Notes: generated from the letters alone by a model not told the origin. 64,000 nt of DNA from Legionella shakespearei DSM 23087 (GCF_000373765.1 NZ_KB892381.1:113321-177320), one strand, 5' to 3'; counted from the stretch's first letter, positions 28,464 through 36,822 are shown. Translations and numbers: made by a program.

Positions 28464-29732
28464 TTAATTCGCAGTAAAATAATTTCTGGTCAAATGCCAG
28501 GTCCCCACAGACCCCGCTATGGCAAGCATAATAGGAATAAGGAAGCTTGAATTGATCCGGGTGAGTTCAAAAATAAGGACTATAGCTGTCAAAGGCATCT
28601 TTTGCGCTGAGGCAAGAAAGGCTGTAGCACCTATAACCGCGAAAGCTTCATAAGGTGAAGAAGGGCAAAACAAATTCCAGAAATAGCCCAATAGTACTCC
28701 CAACAATGCGCCATTAGCCAAAGAGGGCGTCAACAATCCCCCCTGAGCACCTGCACGCAAACTCGACCAGGTAATAAGACATCTTAAAACCAGTAAGATA
28801 CTAGTCAATGCAAGTCCCACTGATTCCGCAAATTCCATTTGTGCCGGACTTTTTCCATTACCCAATAACGCGGGGAAATAGACAGATAACAAACCTATAA
28901 AGGTAAAATTAACCAGACAAGACACAATCATAATCCAGCCATGCTGCGCATTCGCTCTTTGTCTTGTTGCAATATCAATAAACCAAAAGGCAGTAAAACC
29001 AAAAATCGGACCTGCAACCAGTGCCCAGATAACCAAAGAATAGCTGATAGACAAATGGGGCATATAATACAAGGGTTCATTACCTAATCCCCACCAGGAG
29101 ACAACCACAGCAATAGCTGAAGTAGTAATAGCTGGAAGCACTACAGTCCAACTGGCCGTACAGAGTAATACTTCCAGAATGAACAGGGCACCACCAAAGG
29201 GCACATTATAGACAGCAGCCAAACCTGCACCAGCGCCACAGGCCAGCATTATTTTGGTTTCTTTTATACTCAGACCCACCTTATCTGAAAGCCAGGATGC
29301 AAAGACAGCACTTAATTCCCGCGGGGCTACTTCACGTCCCAAAGGCGAACCCAAAGCAATAGTAATGATCTGTAAGAGGGCGTGTAAGGTGGTAGCAAGT
29401 CCTGGCATACGTTTGTCCGTTTTTATAGCATCAGCAATACTGACCAAAGGTTTACAAAAACGATAGATGCATGCCCAGCCCAAACCGGCTATCAGTCCGC
29501 AAAGAACAAGAATGCTGATGCGCCGTTCTGGTGACGAAGCACTGACTCCTTCAAGAAAACTTTCATTGCTGATGATATGAAAAGGACTGTAACCGAAAGC
29601 AATATGCTGTATCCAGTGCAGCAGCAAAGCCAGCAACATACCCAACAGGCCAGAGCTGATTCCTACTGCAATGGTTACCAGGACCAGTGCAGTAAGAGGT
29701 GTTTGAGTAGTACTTTTTTTCAGCACAGTCAT
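28464..29732 (-). CDS. ClC-family chloride channel/transporter
   Basis: A 422-residue membrane protein with about 12 hydrophobic helices. The ClC signatures are GSPLGREVAPRE (about residue 132), holding the gating-glutamate position, and GGLLTPSLANGALLG, the equivalent of the GxFxP block. A third block is FLASAQKMPLTAIVLIFELT. No C-terminal CBS domains, as in the short bacterial ClcA/ClcB type. Likely a Cl-/H+ exchanger or channel in the inner membrane. The SGP-type N-terminal selectivity block is not well conserved, so ion preference is uncertain. Confidence 0.92.
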   Translation of the reverse strand: MTVLKKSTTQTPLTALVLVTIAVGISSGLLGMLLALLLHWIQHIAFGYSPFHIISNESFLEGVSASSPERRISILVLCGLIAGLGWACIYRFCKPLVSIADAIKTDKRMPGLATTLHALLQIITIALGSPLGREVAPRELSAVFASWLSDKVGLSIKETKIMLACGAGAGLAAVYNVPFGGALFILEVLLCTASWTVVLPAITTSAIAVVVSWWGLGNEPLYYMPHLSISYSLVIWALVAGPIFGFTAFWFIDIATRQRANAQHGWIMIVSCLVNFTFIGLLSVYFPALLGNGKSPAQMEFAESVGLALTSILLVLRCLITWSSLRAGAQGGLLTPSLANGALLGVLLGYFWNLFCPSSPYEAFAVIGATAFLASAQKMPLTAIVLIFELTRINSSFLIPIMLAIAGSVGTWHLTRNYFTAN

Positions 29733-29750
29733 TCATTGTACTCTAAATAA

Positions 29751-29944
29751 ACGTGAATTTCGGATAAGAAAGTTGTTTGAGCCATTGTTTACCTCGATCC
29801 GTTCGGGCTGAGGAAGCGCGTTAGCGCTGTCTCGAAGCCTTGGCATGGTGCTAAGGCTTCGAGACGAGGCTACCGCCTCTCCTCAGCCCGAACGGCATCG
29901 AAGTAACGACTGGATAAAAAAAGTTTCTTATCCGAAACTCACGT
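29751..29944. repeat. Nested palindrome: family F element inside a second inverted repeat
   Basis: The outer arms 29751-29771 and 29924-29944 match at 20 of 21 positions (core TTTCGGATAAGAAA). Inside is a divergent family F element, 29796-29899, with GATCCGTTCGGGCTGAGG and its complement and an inner GTCTCGAAGCCTT/AAGGCTTCGAGAC pair. It occupies nearly all the spacer between two minus-strand genes. Confidence 0.88.
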
Positions 29945-29976
29945 TAAATTAAGGACATATCACTCGAACCCAGGCC

Positions 29977-30777
29977 TTAATTAAAAACCCAGGTCAACTG
30001 TATCAATACTTCATTGGTTTGAAAATTCGAATTGGCAAGTGTCCCCGACACCAGTGAGGTATCAATAAAGGCTTTGCCAAGTTGCACAGTGCCCAAATCA
30101 GTAAAGCGATAACCTATACCTGCGCGCAGATTTTTGTTGATGTCAGTGTCAATACCAATACCCAGCGCATAGCTCAACGAAGTATTGGTATGATCCAGAT
30201 GCATCCGGGTAAAAGTCAGATTAGCCGGTACATTAGTGTAATAGTGATAGGCCTTGTTAAACGCTGTGCCTAAACCAGCAGAAAGGTAAGGGTGAACGTA
30301 ATTTTTAAGGGTGTAAAGTAATTTTCCATTGACTAATAACTGTTTGGTCAATACTTTGTATTGATACGAAAAAGTATCTGCTGATTGCATATCCGCACCT
30401 TGAGTAAAGGTGCCATTGACTTTAAAAGGAGCGGTTTGATTGTAATCAAGCCCCGCTTGTCCCATCCAGTCCTGATTAATATTCCATTCAGCAGCCAACA
30501 GCAAATCCCAAAAACCTGAGCTTTGGTTTTTTTGGCTTGATGAGTAAATATAAAATTCGTCAACGATAGGATCGCGAATAGGGAAATATTGGGATACACC
30601 TATATGTGGGGCAGTAGAAACTCCCGTACCTAGAGCAAAAACAGGATGCCATCTGTCTTTCCATGTATTTTTTGATGGTGACGTATCGGCATAACTGAAA
30701 GAATTCATTGTGCAAGTTGCAAGCAGCAATGCCGCAGATTTCGATTTAACGCTGGAAATGATTTTTTGTAGTGTCAT
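29977..30777 (-). CDS. Outer-membrane beta-barrel protein
   Basis: A 266-residue protein with a signal peptide (about residues 1-30, ending FSYA) and an alternating hydrophobic/polar beta-strand pattern. Strand-like blocks include FWDLLLAAEWNINQDW, HPYLSAGLGTAFN and TSLSYALGIGIDTDINKNLR, resembling OmpA-like/OmpW-like small barrels. It ends LIQLTWVFN, with an aromatic residue close to the C-terminus as in barrel proteins. Function unknown; an adhesin-, porin- or assembly-related role cannot be told from sequence. Confidence 0.85.
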   Translation of the reverse strand: MTLQKIISSVKSKSAALLLATCTMNSFSYADTSPSKNTWKDRWHPVFALGTGVSTAPHIGVSQYFPIRDPIVDEFYIYSSSQKNQSSGFWDLLLAAEWNINQDWMGQAGLDYNQTAPFKVNGTFTQGADMQSADTFSYQYKVLTKQLLVNGKLLYTLKNYVHPYLSAGLGTAFNKAYHYYTNVPANLTFTRMHLDHTNTSLSYALGIGIDTDINKNLRAGIGYRFTDLGTVQLGKAFIDTSLVSGTLANSNFQTNEVLIQLTWVFN

Positions 30778-30891
30778 TCTTTTTATTCAATCCGTCAGCA
30801 CTAATGAATCAACCATTTTACTTTAAGATTGAGTGCGACACTAGACTGTTGATGAAATATTCTTCAATATCATAATTATAGGGGGAATTGT

Positions 30892-30975
30892 GTAGCCCGT
30901 ATTAGCGAAGCGTAATACGGGATCGAAGTAAAGATGAACTCATTCCCCGTATTACGCTTCGCTAATACGGGCTAC
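30892..30975. repeat. Palindromic repeat family D, copy 2
   Basis: Near-perfect inverted repeat, GTAGCCCGTATTAGCG against CGCTAATACGGGCTAC, arms about 31 bp. It ends six bases before the stop codon of the repeat-protein gene. Confidence 0.92.
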
Positions 30976-30980
30976 AAATA

Positions 30981-31964
30981 TTAACTTATGATGGAGGGTT
31001 GCGATGGCTCATTGTCTACTGCTTCACTCACATTCATCAATGTTTTGGCATGATAAAAGCCAAGGCGGCCGAGGAACGTGATTGGTGCCAGACGTTGCAT
31101 GTTGAGTGCTTTGTAAAGTTCCGAGTTTTCATCCTTAATCAAGTCCTCGATGTTGTCCGTTTCCTGCAATGAGAGTACTGCTTTAACAATAGCATCCAGT
31201 TTCACATCACTGTTTATCCAGTAAGGATTCCAGAATTGATCTTGCCCTTTTTGCAAACGAAGCATTGAGTCAATAATGGGGTCACCGATTTTGCCTTGTG
31301 CTTTTAAGAGGTTGACTGCCTGATAAAAAGGTGGTGTGTTGTGTCCCCGGAAGCCATAACCGTTAGCAATAATAACGATATTGGCATCATGATTAAACCG
31401 ATATTCCTCGACCTTTTTGTGGTTATTAGCAAAGGCGTAACCTCTGGCAATTTCGTTAACGTTTGCTCCATATTCAACGCGGTATTCTTCTGCTTTATCA
31501 TGATAACCTGCCATGGCATAAGCGGAAGCAATTGCATCAACATGAGCCTGATACATTTTATAACATTCTTTTACTTTGTCATGATTACCAGCAAAAACAT
31601 AACCCTGAACTATGAAATTAATATCAACATAGGCTCTGTATTCTTCGACTTTCTCATGGTTATTTGCCATGGCATAGCCAAAGACAATTGGGCCAAGTTC
31701 TGCTTCATATTGCTGTTCATAATGAAGCACCATGTCATGGTTTCCAGCAAAAGCGAAACCCGTCGCAACAGATGTTGGGTCAGCCCCTGCAATACGAAGA
31801 TTTTCTGCAGCCTGAACTTTATTTTGTGAGGCCAGTTTTCCTGCGAGGGTGAAAAAGGGGGGAGTGGGTTCTCTTGCGTTCAGAGCTAACTGAACCAGAT
31901 TATCTTGTAATGCTTTCGGATCATTTGCTTTTAATGCCGCATTATAAAAGAGCTCAAACATCAT
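30981..31964 (-). CDS. Protein of 27-residue helical repeats
   Basis: A 327-residue protein without signal peptide. Residues about 66-205 consist of five to six repeats of about 27 residues with the approximate consensus GYAFAGNHDKVEEYR followed by a variable helix ending in hydrophobic I-A. The pattern suggests an alpha-alpha superhelix of the ankyrin/TPR class, for binding a protein partner. The flanking N-terminal 65 and C-terminal 120 residues are not repetitive. The ATG at 31964 has a good AAGGGG ribosome site. I do not know a named homologue; a Dot/Icm substrate is plausible but unproven. Confidence 0.75.
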   Translation of the reverse strand: MMFELFYNAALKANDPKALQDNLVQLALNAREPTPPFFTLAGKLASQNKVQAAENLRIAGADPTSVATGFAFAGNHDMVLHYEQQYEAELGPIVFGYAMANNHEKVEEYRAYVDINFIVQGYVFAGNHDKVKECYKMYQAHVDAIASAYAMAGYHDKAEEYRVEYGANVNEIARGYAFANNHKKVEEYRFNHDANIVIIANGYGFRGHNTPPFYQAVNLLKAQGKIGDPIIDSMLRLQKGQDQFWNPYWINSDVKLDAIVKAVLSLQETDNIEDLIKDENSELYKALNMQRLAPITFLGRLGFYHAKTLMNVSEAVDNEPSQPSIIS

Positions 31965-32034
31965 TAGTCCCCTTGCGAAAAAAGAGTCTTATTGTATTAA
32001 ATGTGATCATGAAAGTCAATTAAAAGATAAAGTA

Positions 32035-32064
32035 TTGACAATGTTGTGCCCAAAAAGTTAACAT
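32035..32064 (+). promoter_or_regulatory. Promoter of the transporter leader transcript
   Basis: TTGACA (32035-32040) is a perfect -35. TAACAT (32059-32064) at 18-bp spacing serves as a fair -10. The transcript would begin near 32071, leaving about 300 nt before the transporter start. Confidence 0.55.
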
Positions 32065-32097
32065 CAAGACTTAATTGTGATTAAAGCAGTGTGTACA

Positions 32098-32256
32098 ATG
32101 AGTTTCAACCGATTGAGTACAGATAGCCTTGGCTCTCCTTACCACAGTATTTCGAATACTGTGCAATCGGCTGTGTCTTTAAATTCTGTAGTGTTCAATG
32201 TAGTCGTCGTGGTCAGTGTTACCCATTCCCTAGCTCTGAGCCGGCCTGCCTCCTGA
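32098..32256 (+). CDS. Valine-rich leader peptide ORF (putative attenuator), 52 residues
   Basis: An ORF too short for routine calling. It has 11 valines in 52 residues, nine of them within the 13-residue stretch SVVFNVVVVVSVT, and ends ALSRPAS. This resembles the branched-chain amino-acid leader peptides IvbL and IlvL of enterobacteria, which carry Val runs read by ribosomes to control attenuation. A promoter lies upstream, a stem-loop starts directly after the stop codon, and the next gene is a nutrient transporter of the Pht type. The ribosome site is weak. Whether it is translated is not shown; the leader role is inference. Confidence 0.55.
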   Translation: MSFNRLSTDSLGSPYHSISNTVQSAVSLNSVVFNVVVVVSVTHSLALSRPAS

Positions 32257-32295
32257 ATATCTGCCCCGCCTCAGGGCGAAGTTTCCGGCAGATAT
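32257..32295 (+). promoter_or_regulatory. Leader stem-loop with a competing pairing
   Basis: ATATCTGCC (32257-32265) pairs perfectly with GGCAGATAT (32287-32295) around an inner CGCC/GGCG hairpin. The 3' arm, CCGGCAG at 32285-32291, could instead pair with GCCGG at 32240-32244 or CTGCC at 32246-32250 inside the leader ORF, giving mutually exclusive folds. No U-run follows, so it is not a standard intrinsic terminator. Confidence 0.5.
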
Positions 32296-32377
32296 AAAAA
32301 TTAAGCCACTCTCATCAACTGCATGGTTCAGGCTGAAAGAAAATGGCTGTTTCTGATACAGAGAATTAGGAGTTCAG

Positions 32378-33649
32378 GTGAATACTTTTCAAATAAAAAA
32401 TCAATGGTTCAGGGCAATCTATCCCTGGATTATCTGGACAATAGCGGCCAGTTTCTTCTTCTATAAATATTTGATCCAGGTTTCACCCAGTGTGATGACT
32501 GGTGATTTGATGCAAGCCTTTGGGGTCAATGCTGCGGGACTTGGTAATTTATCTGCCTTTTATTTTTATTCTTATCTGATCATGCAAGTTCCGGTTGGCG
32601 TGATGCTGGATAGATACAGTCCGCGATTGTTGACAACAAGTGCTATTTTCCTCTGCAGTGTAAGCACTTTTATTTTTTCCCAGACTGATAGCCTATGGTT
32701 GGCTTGTACCAGCAGGGCGCTCATGGGAATGGGGGCTGCTTTTGCCGCCGTATCCTGCTTTAAAATAGCGGCACTTTGGTTTTCACCAAAACGTTTTGCT
32801 CTGATTTCAGGAATGTTCATGACAGCCGCCATGTTGGGTGCTGTTGGTGGTCAAATGCCCCTGGCTCTTTTGGTTCAGCATGTAGGGTGGCGTTCTGCCC
32901 TTCAGGTTGTAAGTTTTATGGGCATTATTCTTGGTGTGGTTTATTACCTTGTTTTGAGGGATAAAAAAGCAAAAACCGTACAGGAAACCCATCCTAAGGA
33001 AAAAATCAGCCATCTTTTGCGAAAAATTATCACCAACCGCCAGGCTTGGGCACTGTCTTTATACAGCGGATTAGCTTTTGCTCCCGTTTCAGTATTTGGT
33101 GGATTGTGGGGCGTACCCTTTCTGGAAAAAGCTTATGGTTTTTCACGTACTGACTCAGCCCTTGCTGTGTCGTTTATTTTCATCGGATTTGCAGCTGGTG
33201 CACCTTTTTGGGGATGGTTTTCAGATTACATACGTCGCAGAAAGCCCGTCTTGTTCACTGGAACCTTCGTCGCCTTATTGTGCTTGTCAGCAGTTTTGTA
33301 CAGTACCAGTTTTAGTTTATCCTTATTAACCGTCCTCTTATTTATATTCGGCTTTGGAGCCAGCGGATTTTTTACCAGCTTTGCCATGATCCGCGAATTG
33401 TTTCCCCTGATTCTTGTTGCTACAGTATTGGGCATTATGAATACCTTCAATGCGGTATTTGAGGCCTTATTTGAACCTTTAGTGGGTATAGTCCTTGATT
33501 GGAGCTGGGATGGAACTGTAGTGAATGGCATGCATCAATTTTCACTACAGGCTTATCATCTTGCCCTGTTGCTTTTACCTGGTTCTCTGGCGCTGGCTTT
33601 AATTCTTCTGTTACTAATTGAGGAAACTTATTGCAGAAGCAGGGAGTGA
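32378..33649 (+). CDS. MFS transporter of the Legionella Pht (phagosomal transporter) type
   Basis: A 423-residue, 12-helix major facilitator. Family-typical blocks are FFFYKYLIQVSPSVM, LGNLSAFYFYSYLIMQVP, GVMLDRYSPRLL (loop 2-3 signature region) and WGWFSDYIRRRKP (the equivalent loop in the second half). Known Pht members import amino acids or nucleosides into the bacterium in its vacuole, for example PhtA for threonine and PhtJ for valine. The valine-rich leader upstream hints at a branched-chain amino acid as substrate or signal (inference). Starts with GTG after a TTAGGAG ribosome site. Confidence 0.88.
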   Translation: MNTFQIKNQWFRAIYPWIIWTIAASFFFYKYLIQVSPSVMTGDLMQAFGVNAAGLGNLSAFYFYSYLIMQVPVGVMLDRYSPRLLTTSAIFLCSVSTFIFSQTDSLWLACTSRALMGMGAAFAAVSCFKIAALWFSPKRFALISGMFMTAAMLGAVGGQMPLALLVQHVGWRSALQVVSFMGIILGVVYYLVLRDKKAKTVQETHPKEKISHLLRKIITNRQAWALSLYSGLAFAPVSVFGGLWGVPFLEKAYGFSRTDSALAVSFIFIGFAAGAPFWGWFSDYIRRRKPVLFTGTFVALLCLSAVLYSTSFSLSLLTVLLFIFGFGASGFFTSFAMIRELFPLILVATVLGIMNTFNAVFEALFEPLVGIVLDWSWDGTVVNGMHQFSLQAYHLALLLLPGSLALALILLLLIEETYCRSRE

Positions 33650-33670
33650 TTGTAGCCTCTCCCAGCTCCC

Positions 33671-33772
33671 CGTCGTCCTGAGCGCGTCTTTTTGCGCGAA
33701 GGATCTCCAAATACTGGTACTATGCCGCTTTCGGGAGATCCTTCGCGCAAAAAGACGCGCTCAGGACGACGT
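33671..33772. repeat. Family C repeat, copy 5 (full length)
   Basis: Inverted repeat with arms of about 43 bp (CGTCGTCCTGAGCGCGTC and complement), immediately after the transporter gene and 35 bp before the -35 element of the toxin-antitoxin operon. Confidence 0.92.
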
Positions 33773-33806
33773 GGATCTGGGAGGACGGACGATATACGGC
33801 ATATTC

Positions 33807-33843
33807 TTGCATTTGAAAAAATTGTTTACTATAATTTCAAATG
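33807..33843 (+). promoter_or_regulatory. Promoter and candidate operator of the Xre/RES operon
   Basis: TTGCAT (33807-33812), 17-bp spacer, TATAAT (33830-33835). A perfect 9-bp inverted repeat, CATTTGAAA (33810-33818) and TTTCAAATG (33835-33843), brackets the core promoter, placed so that a bound antitoxin would block polymerase. Autoregulation is typical of the family; binding here is inference. Confidence 0.65.
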
Positions 33844-33860
33844 AAAAGGAGATGTGAATC

Positions 33861-34235
33861 ATGAAAGCATCCAATAGTGTACATCATAATGAAGAGCTGG
33901 TTTTGACCAAAGCCATAAACAATGTGTCAAAATTTTATTCCCTGTCTGGCAAGGACTTAAGCAGAATTATTGGTATTAGCGAATCAGGCGTATCTCGTAT
34001 CAATCAAGGTGCGAAATTAATTTCCCCCCATACCAAAGAAGGCGAGCTTGCGCTTTTATTAGTAAGAATATACAGAAGTTTAAATGCTATGGTGGGTAAT
34101 AATCACGAAAAAGCCCGATTATGGCTTAATAGCCAAAATAAATATTTTTGTAATAAACCCATAGAAGAGATGAAATCCATCTCTGGTCTCATTGCTGTAC
34201 TTCATTATCTGGATGCGATGCGCGGGAAACTATGA
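33861..34235 (+). CDS. Xre-type antitoxin (MbcA/ParS/Xre toxin-binding family)
   Basis: A 124-residue protein. The N-terminal half contains a helix-turn-helix (LSRIIGISESGVSRINQG, about residues 34-51) and the C-terminal half the DUF2384-like toxin-binding domain (RLWLNSQNKYFCNKPIEE, then a C-terminal helix). It neutralises the RES toxin encoded next and probably represses its own promoter through the flanking inverted repeat. AAGGAG ribosome site ten bases before the ATG. Stop overlaps the toxin start (ATGA). Confidence 0.9.
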   Translation: MKASNSVHHNEELVLTKAINNVSKFYSLSGKDLSRIIGISESGVSRINQGAKLISPHTKEGELALLLVRIYRSLNAMVGNNHEKARLWLNSQNKYFCNKPIEEMKSISGLIAVLHYLDAMRGKL

Positions 34236-34966
34236 GCATTTGGAGTGAGTGTGATGGTAAAAAATTTCAGAAATTAATTAATCTGGAACCATGGAGAATG
34301 GTTGAAGCACAACATATTTCAAGTTCCAGAGACTTGGTGGACAGCAGGGAAGAGCACGATCTTCTGGAACAACTGCTGGAGAGCTCAAAACCTCAAATCC
34401 CTGATCAGAAGCACTATTTGATTTTTACTCCTTTTCGTTACCCGCCTTTAGCATATGGATCCCGATTCGGCAGTATTTTTGAGCCTTCACTTTGGTATGG
34501 CTCTATAAACCTGCATACTACACTGGCCGAAGTGGCGTTTTATCGATTAAAATTTTTTGATGATACCTCAGCCTCTCTGGACTATATTGATATTCCTATG
34601 ACGGCATTCAAGGCCTACATAAAAACTGAACATGGTATTGATTTGACAGCACCGCCATTTAAAAAATATCAGGATAAAATATCAAATAAAACCACCTATG
34701 AGCACAGCCAAAAGTTAGGTACTGAAATGAGGGAGGAGGGTATCGAAGGATTTATTTTTGCCTCTGCAAGATGTCAGAATTTTGGTAAAAATGTGGCACT
34801 ATTTACACCACAAGTATTTCAAACAAAAGATGGGCAATACATAGCTCACATGCAAAATTGGCGCTGTATAGCCAACAGGGATGCTATTGAGTTTACTCGA
34901 GATGAAGTAAGCGGCAGGAAAAGAGAAGCGTTTTTCAGAAAAGAATTTGAAGTCCTCGATGATTAA
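34232..34966 (+). CDS. RES-domain toxin (NAD+ phosphorylase family)
   Basis: A 244-residue RES toxin. Conserved features are Arg in PWRMVEAQ, TPFRYPPLAYGSRFG, WYGSINLHTTLAEVAFYR (Tyr and Glu of the active pocket) and the Ser block GFIFASARC. RES toxins such as MbcT degrade NAD+ by phosphorolysis, arresting growth when the antitoxin is lost. All key blocks are present and the frame is intact, so the toxin is probably functional. Overlaps the antitoxin gene by four bases; followed by family D and C repeats. Confidence 0.9.
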   Translation: MSIWSECDGKKFQKLINLEPWRMVEAQHISSSRDLVDSREEHDLLEQLLESSKPQIPDQKHYLIFTPFRYPPLAYGSRFGSIFEPSLWYGSINLHTTLAEVAFYRLKFFDDTSASLDYIDIPMTAFKAYIKTEHGIDLTAPPFKKYQDKISNKTTYEHSQKLGTEMREEGIEGFIFASARCQNFGKNVALFTPQVFQTKDGQYIAHMQNWRCIANRDAIEFTRDEVSGRKREAFFRKEFEVLDD

Positions 34967-34980
34967 TACCACACAAATTT

Positions 34981-35058
34981 GTAGCCTGTATTAGCGAAGC
35001 GTAATACAGGATCGAAGTGGCAATTTCCCGCATTATACTTCGTTAATATGGGTTATAA
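34981..35058. repeat. Family D repeat, copy 3 (decayed right arm)
   Basis: The left arm GTAGCCTGTATTAGCGAAGC is intact; the right arm has several substitutions (CATTATACTTCGTTAATATG). It follows the RES toxin gene. Confidence 0.8.
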
Positions 35059-35077
35059 GAATGGCTATTCCCGGATC

Positions 35078-35119
35078 CACGGCGTCCTGAGCGCGTCTTT
35101 TTGCGCGAAGGATGACGTG
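35078..35119. repeat. Family C repeat, copy 6 (short form)
   Basis: Contains CGTCCTGAGCGCGTC and the first inner arm up to GAAGGAT, then jumps directly to the right end GACGTG. The central loop and most of the right arm are deleted, as at 46600 and 55749. Confidence 0.75.
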
Positions 35120-35143
35120 CATCCATTCATACCCAAAACCCGA

Positions 35144-36271
35144 TTAATGCAAGGTTTCCTGAGTACTAAACTCTTCCATTAACAGAGCCAGTTTTTCACT
35201 GATCGGGGTTTCGCTGCTTTGCAGGGCATTTAACAAATGCTCTTTGGCTTTTTGCGGATTTTGATGAATCATGTAAACCGATCTGGCAAGTTCTGTCAGA
35301 AAACAGGTGGGATTCAACTCATTAGATTTATTAATCAACAATTCGGCCTGCGCAAAATCTTCCTGTAAGGCATGAATTAAAGCCAATCCCCCCCAGGCAT
35401 CAGCCAGTTCTTCAACAAGCTCTGCCGCGTCCTGATAGGTCTCATGCGCTTCTGAAACATGATCATTTAATAATTGGCACCAGGCCAAGGCTATGTGGCA
35501 ATCATAAAATTCAGGGTAAATTTCTACAGCCTTTTTCAAGGTCTCTTCTGCGGTTTCCAAATCACCCTGGCTCATATAAGTATTACCCAAAGCAAACCAC
35601 AAACGGCTGTCGTGAGGATTAATTTGCAACAGTTCTTCTATTTCTTCGACTGTAGTTTCCATCGTCATTAAACGAAGCATAATGCTCACCAGTCGGGCAT
35701 CGTAATTTTCTGGATTGAGTTCCAAAGCCCGTGCGCTGGATTGGGCAGCCAGTTCTTCTTCATTCAAATCAAAATATAAAAGGGAATGTAATCCCAGTGC
35801 ATCGGTATCGTCAGCGTTATGTTCCAATACATTCTCTACAAGGCTAATAGCCTCTTCCAATGATCCCTGACGATGAAGGATTCGCGCCATTAATAACTCA
35901 GCGTCCGGATGGTGATCGCCATCAAGCAGGGGTGACAATGTTTCCCAGGCTTCCTCCAGCTCATAATTAATAAAGTAGGTAATTCCAAGGTTGTAGCGCA
36001 AAGCAGGAGTATCCTCATGTGTCAAGGCTTCGCTGAAACATTCTTGAGCCTGTGTAAATTGCCCTTGATTCAAATAAAGTAAGCCTTGTTGAGCGAGGCA
36101 GGCCTCACGATCAATAACTGTAGCTTTATCCAGATAATTTTGAGCTGATTCAATATCATCCAATTCCAGATATAAATCACTGATTTCAACCAACAGATTT
36201 AAATTGGTTTGATCTTGCTCAAGAAAAGATAAGTGACGAGTTAATTTGTCCTGTACTGTTTGATTGTTCAT
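35144..36271 (-). CDS. Tetratricopeptide-repeat protein
   Basis: A 375-residue cytoplasmic protein composed almost entirely of TPR motifs of 34 residues; clear units include CLAQQGLLYLNQGQFTQAQE, RYNLGITYFINYELEEAWE, LWFALGNTYMSQGDLETAEE and WGGLALIHALQEDFAQAELL. It is acidic overall. TPR arrays mediate protein-protein assembly; no catalytic domain is attached. No signal peptide. The ATG at 36271 follows a CAGGAA ribosome site. Specific partner unknown. Confidence 0.9.
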   Translation of the reverse strand: MNNQTVQDKLTRHLSFLEQDQTNLNLLVEISDLYLELDDIESAQNYLDKATVIDREACLAQQGLLYLNQGQFTQAQECFSEALTHEDTPALRYNLGITYFINYELEEAWETLSPLLDGDHHPDAELLMARILHRQGSLEEAISLVENVLEHNADDTDALGLHSLLYFDLNEEELAAQSSARALELNPENYDARLVSIMLRLMTMETTVEEIEELLQINPHDSRLWFALGNTYMSQGDLETAEETLKKAVEIYPEFYDCHIALAWCQLLNDHVSEAHETYQDAAELVEELADAWGGLALIHALQEDFAQAELLINKSNELNPTCFLTELARSVYMIHQNPQKAKEHLLNALQSSETPISEKLALLMEEFSTQETLH

Positions 36272-36376
36272 TGCTAGTTCCTGATATGGCTATGTAAAAG
36301 CAGAGATTGGTCATGAAAACGCCAGCAAGTATAAAGTTAAAGGATTAAAAAGGCAATTCCAAACCAGCGTGTAGAT

Positions 36377-36455
36377 GTGTAGCCGTATTAGGTGGCAGCC
36401 GTACTATGGGAGTGATGTGGCAAGGAACTCATTCTCACATTACGGCTGCCGCCAA
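36377..36455. repeat. Family D-like repeat, copy 4 (degenerate)
   Basis: GTGTAGCCGTATTAGGTGGC and a partly complementary ATTACGGCTGCCGCC with many mismatches. It lies just past the 3' end of the small membrane-protein gene; the rest of 36272-36460 shows nothing. Confidence 0.6.
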
Positions 36456-36460
36456 AGCGA

Positions 36461-36727
36461 TTATCTGGACGCTTTTAAATCGACTCGTCTAAACAACGAA
36501 TAGCTTTGCTCATTTCTTTTTAGTTCAAGTATCCGATATAAATTCAACGGCAATAACAGCGAATGCAATATAAAGATAGGGTGTAGATGACATTCAAAAG
36601 CATACAGAATAAAGGCAATATTACTACCAATCGCGATAAGGCGTAACGTCAAAATCCGTTTGACATAAAAGGTAGCGAAAACCAAAGAAGAAGCTATATA
36701 TCCTACTAAATCAATCATTGATTCCAT
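36461..36727 (-). CDS. Small membrane protein (YgjV-like/Popeye-type membrane anchor)
   Basis: An 88-residue protein with three hydrophobic helices (about residues 5-20, 28-44, 50-66). The blocks GYIASSLVFATFYVKRIL, RLIAIGSNIAFILYAF and PIFILHSLLLPLNLYRI resemble the membrane part found in YgjV-like and membrane-anchored cyclic-nucleotide-binding proteins. Here it stands alone without a nucleotide-binding domain. GGAG ribosome site before the ATG. Function unknown. Confidence 0.78.
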   Translation of the reverse strand: MESMIDLVGYIASSLVFATFYVKRILTLRLIAIGSNIAFILYAFECHLHPIFILHSLLLPLNLYRILELKRNEQSYSLFRRVDLKASR

Positions 36728-36822
36728 TTTTTTGACTCCACTTCTAAATCCCTTATTTCCAACATAACATCACAGTTTCTTATCCGCAAGTCTCTTGTTG
36801 GCGATTTTGCATAAAATGTACG

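Noticed and set aside
28250..28477. 75-codon plus-strand ORF
   Set aside because: Begins inside a family C palindrome and encodes its usual peptide; no support as a gene.
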